Of a DNA stretch of 64,000 nt, positions 25,649 to 34,892 are shown piece after piece; position 1 is the first letter of the stretch, and each line of letters starts with the position of its first letter. The stretch spans positions 117,492 through 181,491 of the forward strand of contig NZ_JBHULT010000012.1 in NCBI RefSeq assembly GCF_042684505.1. The letters run 5' to 3'. Both the position numbers and the translations under genes were made by a program. The DNA is from Salinimicrobium flavum (GTDB lineage: Bacteria > Bacteroidota > Bacteroidia > Flavobacteriales > Flavobacteriaceae). Below the pieces are notes generated by a model. The model was not told the origin of the DNA and made no database searches. It saw nothing but the letters and a program-made list of their open reading frames with translations.

Positions 25649-26839
25649 ATGAAAACAGCTTACATCGTAAAAGGATACCGAACTGCAGTGGGAAAAGCGC
25701 CGCGGGGAGTATTCAGATTTAAAAGGCCAGATGAATTAGCGGCAGAAACCATCCAGTTTATGATGGATAAGCTGCCCGAATTTGATAAAAAACGAATTGA
25801 TGACGTGATCGTGGGAAACGCGATGCCTGAAGCCGAGCAAGGGCTTAACGTGGGGCGTTTTATTTCCCTAATGGGTCTTAAAACCGAGGATGTTCCAGGA
25901 ATGACCGTGAACCGCTACTGCGCATCAGGGTTAGAGACTATAGCCATCGCAACTTCCAAGATCCAAAGCGGTATGGCCAATTGTATTATCGCCGGAGGTG
26001 CAGAAAGTATGAGCTATATCCCTATGGGAGGTTATAAACCGGTACCCGATTATAAACTGGCAAAAGCCGGAAAAGAAGATTATTACTGGGGAATGGGATT
26101 AACTGCGGAAGCAGTGGCCAAAAAATACAATGTTTCCCGGGAAGACCAGGATGAATTTTCCTTTAACTCTCATCAGAAAGCATTAAAAGCTCAAAAAGAG
26201 GATCGTTTTCAGGATCAGATCGTGCCCATCACGGTAGATCAAACGTATGTTGATGAGAACGGCAAAAAACAGACAAAATCCTATACCGTCAATAAAGATG
26301 AAGGTCCGCGGGCAGATACCTCAAAAGAAGTATTGGCAAAACTGCGACCCGTATTTGCAGAAGGCGGAAGCGTAACAGCCGGAAATTCTTCACAGATGAG
26401 TGACGGAGCCGCTTTTGTGATGGTAATGAGCGAGGAAATGGTAAAAGAACTAAACCTGGAGCCCATCGCCAGACTGGTGAGTTATTCGGCAGTTGGAGTT
26501 GAGCCAAGGATCATGGGTATCGGACCGGTATATGCAATTCCGAAAGCCGTTAAACAGGCTGGGATCTCAATTAAAGATCTGGAGCTTATAGAACTCAATG
26601 AAGCGTTCGCTTCACAATCACTAGCGGTAATTCGGGAATTAGGTCTTGATATGGACCGGATGAATCCAAACGGCGGGGCAATTTCGATGGGACATCCACT
26701 GGGTTGTACCGGTGGGAAACTGACTGTTCAGTTACTGGATGAAATGAGAAAACGAAACCTGCAGAACAAATACGGTATGGTCACCATGTGCGTAGGAACA
26801 GGACAGGGAGCTGCGGGAGTTTTTGAATTTCTCTCTTAA
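25649..26839 (+). CDS. Acetyl-CoA C-acyltransferase (FadA-like thiolase)
   Basis: 396-residue thiolase that cleaves 3-ketoacyl-CoA in the last step of beta-oxidation. The acylated cysteine is in NRYCASGLET (about residue 90), the histidine in GHPLGCTGGK (about 349), and the second catalytic cysteine in MCVGTGQGAAG (about 380). All three are present and the length is normal. It belongs to the MarR-headed operon; the four-helix-bundle gene separates it from the dehydrogenase/hydratase gene. The next gap (94 bases) holds another heptamer array pair. Confidence 0.94.
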   Translation: MKTAYIVKGYRTAVGKAPRGVFRFKRPDELAAETIQFMMDKLPEFDKKRIDDVIVGNAMPEAEQGLNVGRFISLMGLKTEDVPGMTVNRYCASGLETIAIATSKIQSGMANCIIAGGAESMSYIPMGGYKPVPDYKLAKAGKEDYYWGMGLTAEAVAKKYNVSREDQDEFSFNSHQKALKAQKEDRFQDQIVPITVDQTYVDENGKKQTKSYTVNKDEGPRADTSKEVLAKLRPVFAEGGSVTAGNSSQMSDGAAFVMVMSEEMVKELNLEPIARLVSYSAVGVEPRIMGIGPVYAIPKAVKQAGISIKDLELIELNEAFASQSLAVIRELGLDMDRMNPNGGAISMGHPLGCTGGKLTVQLLDEMRKRNLQNKYGMVTMCVGTGQGAAGVFEFLS

Positions 26840-26860
26840 GAGATTTGAGATTTGAGATAA
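26840..26860. repeat. Heptamer array, left part, fadA-fadE gap
   Basis: Three 7-base units directly after the thiolase stop: GAGATTT, GAGATTT, GAGATAA. The base after the stop codon is the first base of the array. Confidence 0.75.
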
Positions 26861-26894
26861 TAAAAAAGAATAAAAATCATGAGCTTGAGAAGAT

Positions 26895-26929
26895 TCTAAA
26901 ATCTAATATCTCAAGTCTAATATCTATAT
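26895..26929. repeat. Heptamer array, right part, fadA-fadE gap
   Basis: Five 7-base units: TCTAAAA, TCTAATA, TCTCAAG, TCTAATA, TCTATAT, ending four bases before the acyl-CoA dehydrogenase ATG. They are similar in reverse complement to the left units. Only about 34 bases lie between the two arrays, so no gene is enclosed here. Confidence 0.75.
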
Positions 26930-26933
26930 AACG

Positions 26934-28748
26934 ATGAGCACACAAACAGATAGCAGCAAAAAAGACCTCCTTCGCGGGGGGCAATTCCTTGTTAAGGAAA
27001 CAAAGGCAGAAGATGTCTTTACTCCCGAAGATTTTACGGAAGAGCAGAAAATGATGCGTGATTCGGTTAAGGAATTTGTAGATCGTGAGATCTGGCCTAA
27101 AAAAGAAGAGTTCGAAAAGAAAAATTACCAGCTAACCGAAGACCTGATGAAAAAGGCGGGTGAAATGGGCTTTTTGGGAGTTTCTGTTCCTGAGGAATAT
27201 GAAGGTATGGGAATGGGATTTGTTACTACCATGTTGGTGGTTGATTACATTTCGGGGGCAACAGGATCTTTTTCCACCGCTTTTGGTGCCCACTCAGGTA
27301 TCGGTACTTTACCAATAACCCTTTACGGAACCGAGGAACAGAAGAAAAAATATGTTCCCAAGCTGGCCACAGGAGAATGGTTTGGATCTTATGCCCTTAC
27401 TGAACCGGGCGCCGGTAGTGATGCTAATTCAGGAAAGACCAAAGCCGTACTTTCTGAAGATGGCAAGTACTACAGCATCACCGGACAAAAAATGTGGATC
27501 TCCAACGCCGGTTTCTGTGACCTGATGATCGTCTTCGCCAGGATAGAAGATGACAAGAACATTACTGGTTTCATCGTGGAAAATGATCCCGATAACGGAA
27601 TTTCTATGGGAGAAGAGGAAAAGAAACTTGGTATCCACTCCTCCTCTACCCGACAGGTATTTTTCAATGAAACAAAGGTTCCTGTGGAAAATATGCTTTC
27701 TGAAAGAGGAAACGGATTCAAGATCGCGATGAACGCCCTTAATGTGGGTCGCATCAAACTTGCCGGTGCCTGTCTGGATGCACAACGCAGGGTGATCACT
27801 TCTTCAGTGAATTACGCTAACGAAAGGGTGCAGTTTAAAACCCCGATCGCACAATTTGGAGCAATAAAATCAAAAATAGCCGAGATGGCTACTTCAGCTT
27901 ACGTAGGGGAATCAGCTTCTTACCGTGCGGCTAAAGATATCGAAGACCGTATAAGCATTCGCCAGGAAGAAGGTGCTTCACACCAGGAAGCCGAGTTGAA
28001 AGGTGTTGAAGAATATGCAATAGAATGTTCGATCTTAAAAGTAGCCGCTTCTGAAGATCTTCAGAACTGTACAGATGAAGGGATCCAGATCTATGGAGGA
28101 ATGGGATTCTCTGCAGATGCTCCTATGGAATCTGCGTGGAGGGATGCCCGCATCACCCGCATCTATGAAGGGACCAACGAGATCAACAGAATGCTTTGTG
28201 TGGGAATGTTGATCAAAAAAGCAATGAAAGGACACGTCGACCTTCTTGGACCGGCGACCAAAGTTGGAGAAGAACTTACCGGGATCCCCTCTTTTGATAA
28301 ACCCGATTATTCTGAGCTTTTTGCTGAAGAAAAAGAGATCCTTGCTAACCTGAAAAAGGTATTCCTGATGGTTGCCGGTAGCGCCGTACAAAAATTTGGA
28401 CCTCAACTGGAAGATCACCAACAGTTGTTACTGGCCTCTGCTGATATTCTTATTGAGATCTACATGGCAGAGTCAACTCTTCTAAGAACAGAAAAGAATG
28501 CCAAAAGATTTGGTGAAGAAGCTCAAAAACACCAGATAGCCATGTCTAAACTTTACCTGTACCATGCTGTTGATCTCATAAATACCAGCGCTAAAGAAGG
28601 AATTGTTTCTTTTGCTGAAGGTGACGAACAAAGGATGATGCTCATGGGATTAAAAAGGTTCACTAAATACCAGAATCAACCCAATGTCGTGGAATTGAGA
28701 AATACCATTGCAGAGAAAGTGATCAGTGAAAACCGTTACTGTTTCTAA
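26934..28748 (+). CDS. Acyl-CoA dehydrogenase (FadE-like, long form)
   Basis: 604-residue FAD enzyme for the first oxidation step of acyl-CoA. The acyl-CoA dehydrogenase core occupies about residues 35-425, with the FAD/substrate segments YALTEPGAGSDA (near 153) and MWISNAGF (near 187) and the catalytic-glutamate motif IYEGTNEINRML (near 410). An extra helical C-terminal domain of about 170 residues matches the long FadE of Bacillus and VLCAD-like enzymes, often membrane-associated. It closes the operon and is followed by a strong terminator. The electron acceptor (ETF) is not encoded in this window. Confidence 0.93.
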   Translation: MSTQTDSSKKDLLRGGQFLVKETKAEDVFTPEDFTEEQKMMRDSVKEFVDREIWPKKEEFEKKNYQLTEDLMKKAGEMGFLGVSVPEEYEGMGMGFVTTMLVVDYISGATGSFSTAFGAHSGIGTLPITLYGTEEQKKKYVPKLATGEWFGSYALTEPGAGSDANSGKTKAVLSEDGKYYSITGQKMWISNAGFCDLMIVFARIEDDKNITGFIVENDPDNGISMGEEEKKLGIHSSSTRQVFFNETKVPVENMLSERGNGFKIAMNALNVGRIKLAGACLDAQRRVITSSVNYANERVQFKTPIAQFGAIKSKIAEMATSAYVGESASYRAAKDIEDRISIRQEEGASHQEAELKGVEEYAIECSILKVAASEDLQNCTDEGIQIYGGMGFSADAPMESAWRDARITRIYEGTNEINRMLCVGMLIKKAMKGHVDLLGPATKVGEELTGIPSFDKPDYSELFAEEKEILANLKKVFLMVAGSAVQKFGPQLEDHQQLLLASADILIEIYMAESTLLRTEKNAKRFGEEAQKHQIAMSKLYLYHAVDLINTSAKEGIVSFAEGDEQRMMLMGLKRFTKYQNQPNVVELRNTIAEKVISENRYCF

Positions 28749-28781
28749 AGTTTATTAATGTGCATTCGATTATATCTACCG

Positions 28782-28808
28782 GGCCACCTTAAAAGGTGGC
28801 CTTTTTTT
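28782..28808 (+). terminator. Terminator of the fad operon
   Basis: Stem GGCCACC / GGTGGCC with a 6-base loop, followed by seven T. Confidence 0.9.
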
Positions 28809-28827
28809 GAAAGGAACTTAACACCTA

Positions 28828-30651
28828 CTAGAGAAAGTCATCTTGCTGAAGCATTGCCTGCAGGCGTTCTTCAGAAGAGAGACCCTGGGAAAAATTCATT
28901 GCGGTTTCAATAAGTGCAAGATGGGAATAGGCCTGCGGAAAATTCCCCAGCAGCCTTTTGGTTTCAAAATCTATGTCTTCACTGAAGAGACCCAGGTGAT
29001 TGCTGTAAGAAAGCAGTTCATCAAATCTTTTCAGGGCCCTGTCCTTTTCTCCGATTTTATACAGGCTGTTGATCAACCAGAAGGTACAAATGGTAAAAGA
29101 AGAGGACGGAATACCAAAATCATCTTTGTTCTTGTACCTGAACATTAGGCCGTTATAACATAATTCCTTTTCGGTCGCCTTTACAGTGCTGATGTAACGT
29201 GGATCTTTTGCCCTTATAAAACCATAAGTTTCCATGAGCAAAGTAGAAGCATCGAGATCACTCACGCCATAAGATTGGGTGTAGGCCTGTTTTTCCTCAT
29301 TCCATGCATTTTCATAGATATCATCATAGATTTCCTTCCGCAGTGTCTTCCACTTATCGGCATTGATTCCGTGGCGCAGGATCTCCCCAATTTTTATCGC
29401 CCTGTCAACCGCAACCCAGCAAAGAAGTTTGGAAAAAGTAAAATGGCGCTCTTCTGTCCTGAACTCCCAAATTCCCTTATCTGGTTGTTTCCAATGCTCT
29501 TCGACGATACGTACAATTCCACGTACTATGGTCCACAGCTCCTCACTGTTTTCCAGGGTGGTTTCAAATTGCAGGAATTGCTGGTAGATCACCTCCATCA
29601 GGATTCCGTAAATATCGTTTTGTTTTTGAATGTACGCGGCATTACCAACCCGGACCGGTTTGGAACCTTCATACCCGTCGAGATGTGTGAGGATATGTTC
29701 TGTTAGTTCCTTCTCCCCGTTTATTCCATACATGATCTGCATTTTCTCATCCTTGTCAGGGATGATATTAATGATAAATTCCAGGAATTTATGAGCAGAT
29801 TTCATATGGCCTAAGCCGGCCATTACCTTTATTACCATAGAAGCATCCCTGATCCAGCAAAACCGATAATCCCAGTTACGAACCTCCCCAATGGTTTCGG
29901 GTAAGGAGGTGGTGGCTGCAGCAAGCACGGCACCCGTCTGTTCAAAGGTAAGAGCTTTCAGCACCAAAGCACTGCGAACTATTTCTTCGTTAAAATGTGG
30001 GTATTTTGTAGTAGTCTCGCTCCAGTTCATCCAATAGGTCTTGGTCCGCTGAAATTTGAGATAAGCCCTCTCAAGACTTTGGTCTGTAAGTTTTTCGTGG
30101 TACCCCATCAGGAAATATGCATTTCCGGTAAGGCTGATCTCTTCTTTGTGCAGTACCTGGTCCAGGTCTAAACTGGTGTACAGGTAAAGGGAATCATATT
30201 TTCCTTTTTTTGTGAAACTCTTTAAGTAGTATCTGTGATTTTCAGTAAAGGTCTCTTCCTTGGCATAGTCCAGTTTAGGATTATAATTCACCCTAATTTT
30301 AGGATTTCCCTTAAGCAGGTAAATAAACCTTATGACATCTGGTGGAGCGTAATATCCTCCATTGCCATTTTCTTTGGGATACCTCGGCATAAAATCTATG
30401 ACCTGAAACGCCGCATCTTCACTTGCAAAGGTGGTACAAAGAATATTAGTCTTCCACAGGTATTTTTGAGAGGTCTTATAACTCTCATCTACTTCAAAGG
30501 AGAACCCACCTCCCTTTTTATTATCCAGTAATTTGGCGAATACAGAAGCCGAATTAAAATTAGGCAGGCAACACCAGTCAAGAGAACCCTCTTTTGATAC
30601 CAAAGCAGCACTTTTGCAATTTCCAATTATCCCGTAATCAAGTGAATTCAT
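28828..30651 (-). CDS. Glycoside hydrolase family 15 protein (trehalase or glucoamylase type)
   Basis: 607 residues. The N-terminal beta-sandwich begins YGIIGNCKSAALVSKEGSLDW, and the C-terminal (alpha/alpha)6 barrel carries NWDYRFCWIRDAS (near 260), DKGIWEFR with the likely catalytic acid (near 398), and GNFPQAYSHLALI at the end (near 575). No signal peptide is seen, so it is cytoplasmic. It is divergent, 94 bases away, from the fused trehalose-phosphate synthase/phosphatase. That context favours trehalose hydrolysis, as shown for some mycobacterial GH15 enzymes. Glucoamylase activity on short alpha-glucans is the alternative. Confidence 0.9.
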   Translation of the reverse strand: MNSLDYGIIGNCKSAALVSKEGSLDWCCLPNFNSASVFAKLLDNKKGGGFSFEVDESYKTSQKYLWKTNILCTTFASEDAAFQVIDFMPRYPKENGNGGYYAPPDVIRFIYLLKGNPKIRVNYNPKLDYAKEETFTENHRYYLKSFTKKGKYDSLYLYTSLDLDQVLHKEEISLTGNAYFLMGYHEKLTDQSLERAYLKFQRTKTYWMNWSETTTKYPHFNEEIVRSALVLKALTFEQTGAVLAAATTSLPETIGEVRNWDYRFCWIRDASMVIKVMAGLGHMKSAHKFLEFIINIIPDKDEKMQIMYGINGEKELTEHILTHLDGYEGSKPVRVGNAAYIQKQNDIYGILMEVIYQQFLQFETTLENSEELWTIVRGIVRIVEEHWKQPDKGIWEFRTEERHFTFSKLLCWVAVDRAIKIGEILRHGINADKWKTLRKEIYDDIYENAWNEEKQAYTQSYGVSDLDASTLLMETYGFIRAKDPRYISTVKATEKELCYNGLMFRYKNKDDFGIPSSSFTICTFWLINSLYKIGEKDRALKRFDELLSYSNHLGLFSEDIDFETKRLLGNFPQAYSHLALIETAMNFSQGLSSEERLQAMLQQDDFL

Positions 30652-30745
30652 ATAGTCTTAAAGTTCTTTTAAAATGGTGGTCTCCCCGTTTAAAATTTCG
30701 GAAATTTAAGGAAAATGAATTAGAAAAAAGTCCTTAAAAAACATT

Positions 30746-32959
30746 ATGGGGAAGACAATAATTATTTCCAACAGACTACCCTTACAAATAAATATTTCTG
30801 AAAATGATCTTGAAGTTACCCCAAGTGTCGGGGGCCTGGCAACAGGTTTGAAATCCTTCCATCAGGAGGGTGATAGCATCTGGATTGGCTGGACGGGACT
30901 TTCTGCGGAAGAGATCCCTGACGATATGAAGGAGAGCGTACAGGAGGAGGCCCGGAAACAGGCCTGTATTGCTGTTACACTTACTTCCGAAGAAATCGAA
31001 AAATTCTACTACGGTTTCAGTAACAGGACCATCTGGCCTCTGTTCCATTACTTCATGGAATACACTGAATTCGATCCCGAACATTGGGAAGCTTATAAAC
31101 AGGTGAACCAGAAATATGCCGATGCAGTTCTGGAACACCTGGGGGAAGATGACACCGTATGGGTCCATGATTACCAGCTTCTTTTGCTCCCCGATATGAT
31201 CAGGAAAAAAAATCCGACAGTTACCATAGGTTTTTTCAATCATATCCCATTTCCATCCTACGAAGTATTCAGGACCTTACCGTGGCGGGAAGAGATATTA
31301 CAAGGTATGCTTGGCGCAGATCTTATAGGGTTCCATACCTATGATTACGAGAGACACTTTTTACGTTCCGTGAACCGTATCCTTAGATACGATATTAATT
31401 TCAATGCAGTGAACTTGAGTGACAGGATCGTAAAGGTGGATTCCTTTCCCATGGGCATTGATTACAACAAATTCAGGGATGCAGCCATTAAACACAAGAA
31501 GCAGCCCCGCAGTGAGAATACAGATATTCAGAAAAAACTTGACTACCATAAATATGTAACCCGTGATACCCAGTTGATCCTTTCAATAGACCGGCTGGAT
31601 TATACCAAGGGAATTGCCAACAGGATAAGGGCGTTTGGATATTTTCTTGAAAAATATCCGGAGTACCAGGAAAAAGTAAGGTTGATCATGCTCGCGGTCC
31701 CTTCCCGAACCAACGTGCCGCAGTACCAGTTATTAAAGAAAGAGATAGATGAATTGGTGGGACGCATTAACGGCCAGTTCGCCACGGTCAACTGGACACC
31801 TATCTGGTATTTTTACCGCTCCATGCCGTTCGAAAATCTAATAGATCTCTACTCTGCCAGTGATGTTGCATTGATCACTCCCATAAGGGATGGAATGAAC
31901 CTGGTCGCGAAAGAATATGTAGCAACCCGCACAGATAATACCGGAGTTTTGATCTTAAGTGAAATGGCCGGTGCGGCTCATGAACTGAATGAGGCTCTGA
32001 TCATTAATCCGAATAATTTCGAGCAGATCGTTGACAGTATTAAGCTGGCTCTCCAAATGCCAAAAGAGGAGCAGGTCAAAAGGAATAAGGTACTCCAAAG
32101 AAGATTAAAACGGTATAGTGTTGAAAAATGGGCCCAGGATTTTATGCAAAATCTCAGGGAAACCGTCAATACCCGAAATGAGTTCAAAACTATCGAGATC
32201 ACACGTAATATCAAGAAAGACCTTTTTGAAAAGTATAGTTCTGCCCAGAGACGGGTGCTTTTCCTCGACTACGATGGTACGCTGGTCAATTTCGTGGATC
32301 AGCCTGAAAGCGCAAGCCCCGATGAAGACCTTTTCAGGTTAATTAGAAAACTTGGGGAACAGGAAAACACACGGGTGATCCTCATTAGCGGAAGAGATAA
32401 GGAAACTCTTCAAAACTGGTGGAAAAATTCTCCGGTGGAAATCATTGGGGAACACGGAGTGTGGGTAAGAACTGCAGAACAGGAATGGGAATTAACCGAA
32501 AACCTTGACTGTAGCTGGATGGAAACTATTAGGCCCGTACTGGAAACCTTCGTTGACCGAACTCCCGGAACTTTCATCGAGGAAAAAAACTATTCCCTGG
32601 CCTGGCATTACCGAAAAACCAACCCCGAATTGGGAGATGTGAGGGCAAATGAGCTTTCTATCGTACTCAGGGACCTTATCTCTAATCATGGTTTAAGCGT
32701 ACTGCAGGGAAACAAGGTGTTGGAGATCAAGAACAGCGGGGTTAATAAGGGAAAGGCAGCAAATAAACTCCTTGATGAAAAATACGATTTCATATTTGCA
32801 ATAGGAGACGACTGGACAGATGAATACCTTTTTACAGAACTCCCTGAACAGGCAACTACGGTAAAAGTGGGAATGAACAAGACCAAAGCCAAATATTATA
32901 TGAACAGTGTGGCAGAGGTGAGGGAATTGCTCTCACAGTTCCTGAGTCTTACCCACTGA
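30746..32959 (+). CDS. Bifunctional trehalose-6-phosphate synthase/phosphatase (OtsA-OtsB fusion)
   Basis: 737-residue fusion making trehalose from UDP-glucose and glucose 6-phosphate. The GT20 synthase spans about residues 1-465 (SNRLPL at the start, VGGLATGL near 28, WVHDYQLLLLP near 140, LDYTKGI near 285, RDGMNLVAKEY near 382). A HAD-type phosphatase follows, with nucleophile motif FLDYDGTLVNF (about 506), SGRD (near 550) and GDDWTDEYLF (near 690). All catalytic blocks are present. Trehalose serves as osmolyte and desiccation protectant, fitting the stress genes downstream. Confidence 0.94.
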   Translation: MGKTIIISNRLPLQINISENDLEVTPSVGGLATGLKSFHQEGDSIWIGWTGLSAEEIPDDMKESVQEEARKQACIAVTLTSEEIEKFYYGFSNRTIWPLFHYFMEYTEFDPEHWEAYKQVNQKYADAVLEHLGEDDTVWVHDYQLLLLPDMIRKKNPTVTIGFFNHIPFPSYEVFRTLPWREEILQGMLGADLIGFHTYDYERHFLRSVNRILRYDINFNAVNLSDRIVKVDSFPMGIDYNKFRDAAIKHKKQPRSENTDIQKKLDYHKYVTRDTQLILSIDRLDYTKGIANRIRAFGYFLEKYPEYQEKVRLIMLAVPSRTNVPQYQLLKKEIDELVGRINGQFATVNWTPIWYFYRSMPFENLIDLYSASDVALITPIRDGMNLVAKEYVATRTDNTGVLILSEMAGAAHELNEALIINPNNFEQIVDSIKLALQMPKEEQVKRNKVLQRRLKRYSVEKWAQDFMQNLRETVNTRNEFKTIEITRNIKKDLFEKYSSAQRRVLFLDYDGTLVNFVDQPESASPDEDLFRLIRKLGEQENTRVILISGRDKETLQNWWKNSPVEIIGEHGVWVRTAEQEWELTENLDCSWMETIRPVLETFVDRTPGTFIEEKNYSLAWHYRKTNPELGDVRANELSIVLRDLISNHGLSVLQGNKVLEIKNSGVNKGKAANKLLDEKYDFIFAIGDDWTDEYLFTELPEQATTVKVGMNKTKAKYYMNSVAEVRELLSQFLSLTH

Positions 32960-33103
32960 AATTAGTGGCATCTTTGTTAAAAATCAGCCAATTTCAAGGA
33001 AACTTTAAATCAACCTTAACTTGGGTAGCCCATGGCAAGAGCCAAAAAGGCGGTATATTAGATTTACCATATTAAATGATCAAATAACCTAAAAAACAAA
33101 AAA

Positions 33104-33370
33104 ATGAAAGCAGGAAAAATCTTATTAGGAATACTTTCAGGGGCCGCTGCCGGTGCCGCAGTAGGAATATTATTCGCACCTAAAAAAGGGACTGATACCC
33201 GCAGAAGGATCGCTGATAAAAGCAATGAGTATATGTATGATACTAAAAGCAAATTCAATGATCTTGCCGATAACCTTTCTCACCGTTATGACTCTGTGAA
33301 AACTAAGGTAAGAGGCAAATCCAAAAAAATGCAAGCCCGTATGGACGGTGACGATAAGATCATTTACTAA
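33104..33370 (+). CDS. YtxH-domain small membrane protein
   Basis: 88 residues. A glycine/alanine-rich N-terminal helix (GILSGAAAGAAVGILFAPKKG, about residues 8-28) is followed by a basic helical tail. This is the YtxH family layout, and members are often induced by general stress. It has its own upstream region and a terminator, so it is likely monocistronic. Its biochemical function is unknown. Confidence 0.85.
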   Translation: MKAGKILLGILSGAAAGAAVGILFAPKKGTDTRRRIADKSNEYMYDTKSKFNDLADNLSHRYDSVKTKVRGKSKKMQARMDGDDKIIY

Positions 33371-33397
33371 AATCTTTTGCTTTCGCATAAATACAAG

Positions 33398-33426
33398 AAA
33401 AAGCTACCTTTCCGGTAGCTTTTTTT
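33398..33426 (+). terminator. Terminator after YtxH gene
   Basis: Stem AAAAAGCTACC / GGTAGCTTTTT with a 5-base loop, ending in a T run. Confidence 0.88.
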
Positions 33427-33481
33427 AGTTTTAATTTTTTTCTACTTTGGGAGTCGATTTAATCTCATCCATTTTACTACT

Positions 33482-34843
33482 ATGTACAAACCACTTTTCT
33501 TTATTCTCTTTTTCGCCGGAACCTTATTCAATTTTGCCCAGGAACAGGCTCCACCACAGACAGATCTCAGGATTTATGATATAATTGATGCCGTTTCTGC
33601 GGACCGCATAGAAACCGACATCAGGAAGCTTGCGGGCTTTGGCACCAGGAATACTTTTAGCGATACCGTATCTGAAACCCGTGGAATTGGAGCTGCCAGA
33701 AGGTTTATAAAAAATGAATTTGATAATATCTCACAGCAATGCAACAATTGCCTGGAAGTCTTTTATCAAAAGGATTTTGTCACTAAAGAAGGTAACGCAA
33801 GGGTCCCCAAAGATGCATGGGTGGTAAACGTTGTTGCGGTGCAAAGAGGAAAAAAATATCCTAACCGATATATTATAATGAGCGGGGACATTGATTCCCG
33901 GGCCGGTGATACGATGGATTTCACTACAGATGCTCCAGGAGCCAATGATAATGCAAGTGGAATGGCAGGTGCTATGGAGGCCGCTCGAGTGTTGTCAAAA
34001 TATGAATTTGACAGCAGTATTGTTTACCTGGGCCTTTCAGGAGAAGAACAAGGTCTTTTTGGCGGTCAGGGATTTGCAAAAATGGCCAAAGAAGAAGGAT
34101 GGGATATCATAGGCGTTTTCAATAATGATATGATAGGAAATATAAAAGGAGTAGACGGGGTGATCGATAATCGCAGCTTCAGGATCTTTTCTGAACCTGT
34201 TCCTCCTACAGAGACAGAACAAGAACGTAACAGGAGAAGGTTTTACGGGGGTGAAGTTGACGGGATTTCCAGACAACTGGCCCGCTATGTTCATAAAACA
34301 ACAGAAGCCTATATGCCCGAGATGAACCCTATGATGATCTACCGCCTGGACCGTTTTGGTCGGGGTGGCCACCACCGGCCTTTTAATGATCTCGGATTTC
34401 CCGGAATCAGGATCATGGAAGCTCATGAAAACTACGATCAACAACACCAGGATATTCGTACTGAAGATGGGATAGATTACGGCGATGTGGTGGAGCATGT
34501 AAATTTCGAGTATGCCAAAAAACTCACAGCGGTTAATGCCATTAATATGGCAAAACTCGCCTGGGCACCACCTGCTCCAACAGAGGTTGCCATTGGAGGG
34601 ATCGTGGAACCTTCTGCTAAACTGAAATGGGAAAAACCTGAAGACAGTGATGCGGCAGGTTATAAGATCTACTGGAGGGAAACCACTGCTCCACAATGGC
34701 AATATTCCCGTTATGTAGGAGACGTCGACCATTTCACGTTGGAAGGTATTGTAATAGATAACTATTTCTTTGGGGTAGCAGCAGTTGGAAAAGATGGAAA
34801 TGAAAGTGTAGTGGTCTTTCCTTCGAATGTTTTCAGGGATTAA
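33482..34843 (+). CDS. Secreted M28-family metallopeptidase with FN3-like tail
   Basis: 453 residues with a signal peptide (FFAGTLFNFAQ, cleaved near 20). The peptidase domain covers about residues 30-355. Zinc-site motifs seen are GANDNASG (near 157), the catalytic SGEEQGLFG (near 191), FNNDMIG (near 217) and a late histidine near 328. The first ligand motif, normally GHxD, reads SGDIDSR here, with aspartate in place of the usual histidine (near 139). An FN3-like domain occupies the last ~90 residues. It probably acts as an exported aminopeptidase, but the altered site leaves activity uncertain. Confidence 0.85.
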   Translation: MYKPLFFILFFAGTLFNFAQEQAPPQTDLRIYDIIDAVSADRIETDIRKLAGFGTRNTFSDTVSETRGIGAARRFIKNEFDNISQQCNNCLEVFYQKDFVTKEGNARVPKDAWVVNVVAVQRGKKYPNRYIIMSGDIDSRAGDTMDFTTDAPGANDNASGMAGAMEAARVLSKYEFDSSIVYLGLSGEEQGLFGGQGFAKMAKEEGWDIIGVFNNDMIGNIKGVDGVIDNRSFRIFSEPVPPTETEQERNRRRFYGGEVDGISRQLARYVHKTTEAYMPEMNPMMIYRLDRFGRGGHHRPFNDLGFPGIRIMEAHENYDQQHQDIRTEDGIDYGDVVEHVNFEYAKKLTAVNAINMAKLAWAPPAPTEVAIGGIVEPSAKLKWEKPEDSDAAGYKIYWRETTAPQWQYSRYVGDVDHFTLEGIVIDNYFFGVAAVGKDGNESVVVFPSNVFRD

Positions 34844-34866
34844 TTTAAAATGAAAATAAACAAATG

Positions 34867-34892
34867 GGGATCAAACGATCCCTATTTTTTTT
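34867..34892 (+). terminator. Terminator after M28 peptidase
   Basis: Stem GGGATC / GATCCC with loop AAAC, then a T run. It overlaps the last codons of the convergent gene. Confidence 0.7.

Noticed and set aside
25193..26929. CRISPR-like array
   Set aside because: The repeats are 7 bases long, contiguous and without spacers, and no cas gene is present.
34037..34732. 231-codon minus-strand frame opposite the M28 peptidase gene
   Set aside because: It is antisense to the conserved zinc-site codons, is cysteine/phenylalanine-rich, and has no promoter or partner gene.
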